Source of the DNA: Pomacea canaliculata | Lineage: Eukaryota > Mollusca > Gastropoda > Architaenioglossa > Ampullariidae | Assembly (NCBI RefSeq): GCF_003073045.1 | Contig: NC_037590.1 | Location: 31,690,327 to 31,754,326, forward strand | Direction of reading: 5' to 3' | DNA: 64,000 nucleotides | Made by a program: the position numbers and the translations under genes | The notes under the pieces: generated by a model | The model's database searches: none | What the model saw: the letters and a program-made list of their open reading frames with translations, nothing else | Told to the model about the DNA's origin: nothing | In this document: positions 61,108 through 64,000 of the stretch, piece after piece | Numbering within the stretch: position 1 is the stretch's first letter | Layout: every line of letters starts with the position of its first letter

Positions 61108-63100
61108 AAGAAAGCGAAGTATGGTTAGTATTCTTGCTATAATTATTACTTGACCCACTGTGGACTAAGTTAACAAGGCGGTTTACCTCAGTCACCAATA
61201 GATTCCAAGAATCACCAAAGAATACCATGACAGTACTCTCTCTCTCTTACACACACAACGATGATATATTATTTCACGGGTACTGTTTACCTGTATTTTT
61301 TTTCCTGGCTAAATTAATTGCTTATTACCGCAATTAAACATTTCTTAACTTTTACTCAAGTATATAATCTACCAGAATGGGTTCGGCCTTTTGTGTAAAA
61401 CATAAAATATAAATAACATAAGTGATTAACCTGCTCATTGCTGGAGGCCATACCATGGCTTTCTGAGTTGTATGTAAGCTCTGTATAAAAAATACGGATT
61501 GCTCCAATAATTTATTGTGACAATGTGGATAATTTAAAATATATCTCACCATGTGCCAGCAAATTAGCAAACTGCCTTGTAAACTTGCTTTTTGTGACAG
61601 TTTAGTTTTAACTGTGTATGAACGGGTGGAAGGTGCGATCCACGAAGGGGTTGAGCCAACACTGACATAACTAGCATATGTCATGTGATTGATGCAAATG
61701 GCGATTTTCCCAACTGCTGACGATCCACCTCGTGGCAGTGGGTATCTAAGCTGTCTTCTTGTCGTAATTCGTACAGAGTTGTTGAGTGACTAACTAGAGT
61801 TACACACAGACCGTAAACAGCGTGCAAGAAATTATTTTGACAATTTGTATAAACTTTGAACTATTTTAATGAATTCCTGTTGTTTATTTGCTGTAGAGTT
61901 CTTATGATATTTTTGCTCACGTAGCAATATCAGGTGTATATGACCTTCTACAAATTGAAATCCAGACATCTGAGGTAGGTAACATTCCAATCGATGATGA
62001 TGATTTTCAACTCCTTAGATGCCAGGTAGACTATTCACAATAAAACGCTTTTATCGTTTAAAACTTACAAATGTGTAACATTTAAACGTTATTTGCTACA
62101 GAGATGTACACGAATGGTCGATTGTGATAAAATAAAGGTGCAAACATTTTTTTATTTCTCTTCTGTGCTTGTGCGTGTGCGGGTAGGTATTTGTACGTGT
62201 TGCCTGTGTGAGAGCGTTTGTGCACGCGCGTGAAAATGTGTGTAAATGCGTGCGTTTTTGTGTTTGCATGTGTGTGTGTGATTCATGTTCGTACGGGACC
62301 TCGAGGACACTACTTAATGTTTTCTTACCCCAGAACACTTGTTGCTGCTTTATAAGCACCGCTTCAGGTGTAAAACAACAGTCTCAGGATCTGGACTACG
62401 CTTTAAAACTTCAGAAACAAGACAATCTTTCTAGTTTCTTTATGCTGCCCCAAGGCAACGACTTGCTCGAGATCGCGCTTCATGACTACGGCCCCAGAAG
62501 GTATCCCAGCCTGCATGGGCTTTGGGTGTTTGAACGGCCCCGATAGGGAAGTGAGACTTTGGGATTGGAAGCGTGTAATTCGATCCTAAATTGACGCGTC
62601 CATCGCGCTTTTTTTCTTCAGCCGCTCTCGATTTGGTAGCCACGTGATCGTGTCGCATCCTTCCACCCGCTCTTTCCCTCCCCCCTCTTTTCCCCCACGT
62701 GTACCTGCGGGTTAATCAGAGGTCACATCGGCCGGTTCAGCTTTGACCGGCACGCAGACATTTTGAACTGTACGTCCATCTTCAAGTGAAACACCGCCGA
62801 TTTTGAAGTAGTCTTAACTAAAGTTAAGTGAAAGATGCCATTAAAACAACTGTACTTTTATAACAGTGGATAGTCATTAATAATTTATGATCATATATAA
62901 TATTGTAGTGCTTTTGTGAAATGTTTCACGTGTTGTACCCGGCAGGTATCATACATCCACTAGCAACTCGCTTTTACATGACGCTGTCTTCTATATGTGC
63001 TGTAAATAATTTAAATGTTTAACCATATATCCTTCTTGTTGTAAATAATCAAATTGCTTAATCGTATCTTCTTGCCTACTAATTGCACGTATTTACTAAT
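61108..63100. other. Intergenic interval between the UNC93-like gene and the next gene
   Basis: There is no recognisable gene. A GT-rich run lies at about 62160-62280. The plus frame at 62208-62546 has no motif. GC-richer sequence at 62,440-62,790, with CACGTG at 62641-62646 and 62697-62702, might be the promoter side of the gene whose exons appear at 63.1 kb; this is inference. Confidence 0.4.
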
Positions 63101-63104
63101 ACAG

Positions 63105-63948
63105 AAACGAAATGTTGAGACGCGAATACGATTGGCAGAAGCAAGAGGACAGTGCATGATGGGTTCAAATCAACTAGTCAAGAGGTAAAGTACACACACA
63201 CACACAATCTCTCGTATCATTGATGATTAACTTCGAAGTTGAAATCTATGACATGAACTCATTGAGTCATGCTTGAAATTCGTCTGCTTTCTCAATAACA
63301 GTGGTGCGGCATTACCAAACGTTTGTGTCCGTCTTGGTGCATTCTAGGGGAAAGCAACGAGACAATCACATTGCTTTTCTGAACAACTAAAATTTTGGAA
63401 AATTAATGCAAAGCAAAAGAAAGAATTTTATTTTTGTACTTAAACACTTTGAAATTAAAACAAAATGTATGAAATCCAAAGCTATGCAATGAACTTTGTC
63501 AAAGTCTGTCATTTCTACAATCACTTATCTGATCACATATTTTCTTTGTCTTTAAAATGCTGCATGCCATTTTTTCAGTTTATTTTTACATGATTTACAA
63601 AAGAACTAATTATAACAATCTTAATTGCAGATCACACTGACTAGGTCTGGCTCAGTGAATTTTACCAGTAAGTTTATTTTGTCTCCCTCTATGATTTCAT
63701 CAGGATCACTATACAAGCACAGGTTTTGTGTTTTTAGTGGTCTACATGCACATCCTTATTATATCCATTCTAAACATTTTCTGTTAATTAAAAAAATTGT
63801 CAATAGACTTACATCCATAGTTTTGTTTTGTCATTACTTTAAAGACTAAAAGTACATTTTGATTTCAAATACATTTTTGAACAGAGTTCTCAGCAAAGTT
63901 GATGAGCAGAGCAAACCACTACAGAATGTAGTTCACAAACTGAATCAG
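63105..63948 (+). CDS. Two exons of an unidentified gene running off the right edge
   Basis: Exon 63105-63184 has acceptor TACAG and donor GTAAAG, and reads KRNVETRIRLAEARGQCM and then MGSNQLVK. It ends with two bases of a split codon. Exon 63885-63948 has acceptor AACAG and donor GTACCC; it completes that codon and reads VLSKVDEQSKPLQNVVHKLN. The two join in frame with no stop. Composition is charged and helical, suggesting a coiled coil. I do not recognise the family. Upstream exons were not found, and the gene continues beyond the window. Another acceptor at 63630 gives a stop in this frame and was left out. Confidence 0.5.
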
Positions 63949-64000
63949 GTACCCTGCTTCTTCAAAATATGGGGAAAGAGGAGCTGATGAAGAAATGAAT

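Noticed and set aside
63631-63672. Possible exon ITLTRSGSVNFTS at 63.63 kb
   Set aside because: The acceptor is good, but in the frame set by the preceding exon it meets a stop at once, whereas skipping it keeps the frame into the next exon.
1-64000. Search for a CRISPR array, bacterial operon, or tRNA/rRNA genes
   Set aside because: The short repeats seen are microsatellites, a minisatellite or transposon ends; no regular repeat-spacer layout, tRNA cloverleaf or rRNA segment was recognised, and the genes are plainly eukaryotic.

Overview
This is a window of animal nuclear DNA, most likely from a gastropod mollusc. The genes have many short exons with GT-AG introns. The intergenic DNA is AT-rich and full of simple repeats, decayed LINEs and non-autonomous DNA transposons. 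A tandem family of secreted Ig-like proteins resembles predicted gastropod proteins I remember; that resemblance is recall, not a search result. A run of exactly 100 N at 21354-21453 is a scaffold gap of unknown true size, so linkage between the left third and the rest depends on scaffolding.

Layout. 0.2-2.3 kb (+): the last four coding exons of UQCRC2 (mitochondrial complex III core protein 2). 3.2-9.1 kb (-): complete METTL14, a subunit of the mRNA m6A methyltransferase, in 11 coding exons with a duplicated splice donor at exon 10; a LINE fragment and a SINE-like tail lie in its introns. 9.07-9.69 kb: a shared promoter with a perfect CRE palindrome. 9.7-12.7 kb (+): complete MRPS37/CHCHD1, a twin CX9C protein of the mitochondrial ribosome. 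12.8-23 kb: no recognisable gene.

23.1-40.1 kb (-): three tandem paralogues, C (40.1-33.4), B (32.4-29.9) and A (26.1-23.1). A and C each encode a signal peptide, a Cys-rich N-terminal domain, a two-exon middle region and a C-terminal Ig-like domain. B has lost the two middle exons and looks broken or reduced. Spacer and upstream DNA are shared between units B and C, so they arose by segmental duplication. Two inverted copies of a miniature transposon and one hAT-type element with a clean 8-bp target duplication sit inside the array.

40-57 kb: repeats, a LINE RNase H remnant, a diverged minisatellite, a stray fragment matching an UNC93 exon at 46.9 kb, and one weak secreted-ORF candidate at 52 kb. 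55.66-61.1 kb (+): an UNC93A-like membrane protein gene with a CRE/E-box/TATA-like promoter, seven coding exons, and a one-base frame break in the last exon. 63.1-63.9 kb (+): two in-frame exons of an unidentified gene that runs off the right edge.

UQCRC2, METTL14 and MRPS37 are ordinary conserved genes. The unusual part of the window is the Ig-like array together with the transposons that have shaped it.
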